A model generated the notes under the pieces. That model had not been told where the DNA came from and did not search any database. It saw only the letters and a list, made by a program, of their open reading frames with translations. The position numbers were made by a program, and so were the translations under genes. A DNA stretch of 5,646 bases, from the NCBI GenBank assembly GCA_000997475.1, contig LCEC01000023.1, positions 8,183-13,828 of the forward strand, written 5' to 3'. Shown piece by piece: positions 5,564-5,646 of the stretch. Source of the DNA: Parcubacteria group bacterium GW2011_GWB1_42_6 (lineage in GTDB: Bacteria > Patescibacteriota > Minisyncoccia > Portnoybacterales > GWB1-42-6). How positions within the stretch are numbered: the first letter of the stretch is position 1; each line of letters begins with the position of its first letter.

Positions 5564-5592
5564 AGTTTAACAAATATATATAATCTTGTCAA
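5564..5592 (-). promoter_or_regulatory. Promoter of the membrane protein-SPFH operon
   Basis: A perfect TTGACA (5587-5592) and TAAACT (5564-5569, two mismatches) are 17 bases apart on the minus strand, with an AT-rich spacer. Transcription would begin near 5557, giving a leader of about 105 bases. The remaining AT-rich stretch 5593-5646 shows no gene. Confidence 0.7.
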
Positions 5593-5646
5593 GCTTTCGC
5601 CTGTTGATCTTAAATCTTAAATAAATTTTTAAATAACTCAAAAATT

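Overview
The window looks like part of a genome from the Candidate Phyla Radiation (Patescibacteria), possibly Microgenomates; the phylum-level guess is weak. Evidence is the 16S rRNA gene on the minus strand. Its signature positions differ from the bacterial consensus in ways seen in that group, it carries a protein-coding insertion, and no 23S, 5S or tRNA gene lies next to it. Every gene I can support is on the minus strand, so the window reads right to left.

Right part (5646 to 4190): a good sigma-70-type promoter (5564-5592) precedes two genes with strong Shine-Dalgarno sequences: a 98-residue protein with two membrane helices, and a 286-residue SPFH/Band-7 (prohibitin-like) lipoprotein. 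They are 47 bases apart and end in a strong GC-rich terminator (4192-4226), so they form a small membrane operon. Between this operon and the rRNA promoter lie two palindromic repeats, one of them a 100-bp MITE-like element with terminal inverted repeats (4001-4100).

Middle part (3950 to about 1360): a self-contained 16S rRNA transcription unit. It has a promoter (3923-3950), a leader of about 310 bases, the 16S gene (about 1678-3607), a trailer of about 280 bases and a terminator (1364-1395). Leader (3658-3701) and trailer (1504-1548) are complementary over about 24 bp plus further short helices, which is a classical RNase III-type processing stem. Within the gene, the tip of helix 6 (V1 region) is extended by an intervening sequence of about 430 bp. 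It has a roughly 30-bp terminal stem and encodes a 118-residue four-helix-bundle protein of the S23/23S-IVP family. Apart from this insertion the rRNA is about 1.5 kb and looks functional. Two substitutions in universally conserved helices (530-loop pseudoknot and helix 28) are matched by compensating partner changes.

Left part (1266 to 1): a secreted glycine-rich protein followed by fibronectin-III-like surface modules. The reading frame breaks in the glycine-coding tract near 471-490 and continues in another frame off the window edge.

The most interesting element is the 16S gene: an S23-type intervening sequence in the small-subunit rRNA, inside an orphan 16S unit with its own processing stem and with covarying core changes.
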